From JAGVSZ01 sp963716855 (GTDB lineage: Bacteria > Pseudomonadota > Gammaproteobacteria > Burkholderiales > SG8-39), in contig CAVQUV010000029.1 of NCBI GenBank assembly GCA_963716855.1, positions 1 through 64,000 of the forward strand: a stretch of DNA of 64,000 nt, read 5' to 3'. Shown here one piece after another: positions 63,313 to 64,000 of this stretch. The notes under the pieces were generated by a model. It made no database searches. It was not told the origin of the DNA and saw only the letters and a program-made list of their open reading frames with translations. The position numbers and the translations under genes were made by a program. The stretch's first letter is position 1; every line of letters starts with the position of its first letter.

Positions 63313-64000
63313 ATGAATCATCTTGCCCGACGCTCGGCGCTCGCCGCCATTGCCGCGCTGTTCACCGCGACTGCAACCTATGCGCAGGTCCAGGACCGTA
63401 CCCTCAAGTTCGCAACGCAGAACCCGAAGGGCCACCCGATCGTGACTGGAATGGAGAAGTTTGCCGAAATCGTGACCGCCAAGAGCGGCGGCAAGATGAA
63501 GGTGAACCTCTTTCCGGGCGGCGTGCTGGGCAGCGATCAGGCCAACGTGTCCGCAGTGCAAGGCGGCACGCTCGAAATCGTCTCGCTGAACTCGGGCATC
63601 CTCGCCTCGCAGGCGAAGGAATTCGGCATTTACGACTTCCCGTTCATGTTCGCGACTCCGCAGGAAGCCGACGCGGTCGTCGACGGCGCATTCGGCAAGT
63701 CGATGCACCAGAAGCTCGAGGCAAAGGGCATCGTCGGCCTCGCGTACTGGGAGCTCGGATTCCGGAACATCACCAACAGCAGGCGGCCGATCGTCAAGGT
63801 CGAGGACATCGCGGGCCTGAAGCTGCGCGTGATCCCGAACGCGATCAACGTCGACTGGGTCAAAGCGCTCGACGCCAATCCGACGCCGCTCGCCTTCCCC
63901 GAGGTCTACGCTGCGCTCGACCAGAAGGCGATCGACGGGCAGGAGAACCCGGTCACGGTGATCAACGCCAACAAGTTCTTCGAGGTGCAGAAGCACGTGG
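63313..64000 (+). CDS. dctP: TRAP transporter solute-binding protein (partial)
   Basis: The gene runs off the window end. ATG at 63313 with AGGAGACAGACG upstream. A signal peptide covers about residues 1-24 (AAIAALFTATATYAQ). The mature part has KFATQNPKGHPIVTGMEKFA, FPGGVLGSDQANVSAVQGG, GLAYWELGFRNITN and KLRVIPNAINVDW, with the Arg of KLRV in the carboxylate-binding position. It should bind an organic acid. Close relatives (DctP/SiaP fold) prefer C4 acids, sugar acids or aromatic acids. The neighbouring QuiC-like genes hint at a hydroaromatic acid. Confidence 0.9.
   Translation, partial: MNHLARRSALAAIAALFTATATYAQVQDRTLKFATQNPKGHPIVTGMEKFAEIVTAKSGGKMKVNLFPGGVLGSDQANVSAVQGGTLEIVSLNSGILASQAKEFGIYDFPFMFATPQEADAVVDGAFGKSMHQKLEAKGIVGLAYWELGFRNITNSRRPIVKVEDIAGLKLRVIPNAINVDWVKALDANPTPLAFPEVYAALDQKAIDGQENPVTVINANKFFEVQKHV

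Overview
The window is GC-rich (by eye close to 70 %) and gene-dense, with short intergenic gaps and many 4-base ATGA/GTGA stop-start overlaps. A Bug-family tricarboxylate receptor, two TRAP transporters, an EttA ABC-F protein, a feruloyl-CoA synthase and an nrtABD-nirBD-nasA-cobA order under an ANTAR protein point to a Betaproteobacterium, probably Burkholderiales, living on aromatic and organic acids. That placement is inference. No rRNA, tRNA, CRISPR array, prophage or complete insertion sequence was seen.

0-16 kb: the tail of an aryl-polyene-like fatty-acid cluster (MMPL exporter end, hotdog dehydratase, FabG), a Bug receptor with a muconate-deaminase-like protein, a DMT exporter, an ankyrin protein, a DUF937/OmpA-like fusion, a five-haem lipoprotein cytochrome, ettA, small unknown proteins, a LysR regulator, a GltS-type symporter and an aldo-keto reductase.

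15.3-25.6 kb: a leftward nitrate assimilation operon: nasT, then nrtA-nrtB-nrtD-nirB-nirD-nasA-cobA. Ahead of nrtA lies a full control leader: an NtrC-like site, a sigma-54 -24/-12 promoter, an ANTAR hexaloop hairpin, a second hairpin sharing bases with a strong intrinsic terminator, and the terminator itself. Every gene between about 17.0 and 24.55 kb carries single-base indels although the protein motifs survive. This looks more like local sequence error than gene decay.

25.7-28.6 kb: a MoxR AAA ATPase, a zincin/VWA protein and an LCCL-domain protein, likely one operon. 28.6-31.4 kb: feruloyl-CoA synthase and a CouO-like amidohydrolase for phenylpropanoid side-chain shortening. 31.6-46 kb: amidase, three SDRs, an EamA exporter, an exported methyltransferase-like protein, a Cache-GAF-HD-GYP protein, an SMP-30 lactonase, and an operon of dienelactone hydrolase, two cupins and a class III aminotransferase.

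46-50.8 kb: methanethiol oxidase (SBP56) with a ferredoxin and a CoA-binding protein, then OsmC and a flavin monooxygenase; the base composition of the first part differs from its surroundings. 50.8-58.5 kb: a leftward operon of cupin, TRAP transporter, ACMSD-like amidohydrolase and BenE, divergent from a CDGSH protein and a muconic-semialdehyde-type dehydrogenase. 58.6-64 kb: an IclR regulator with the two halves of a QuiC-type 3-dehydroshikimate dehydratase encoded as separate genes, divergent from a second TRAP transporter across paired operator repeats. This suggests uptake and aromatisation of a hydroaromatic acid.
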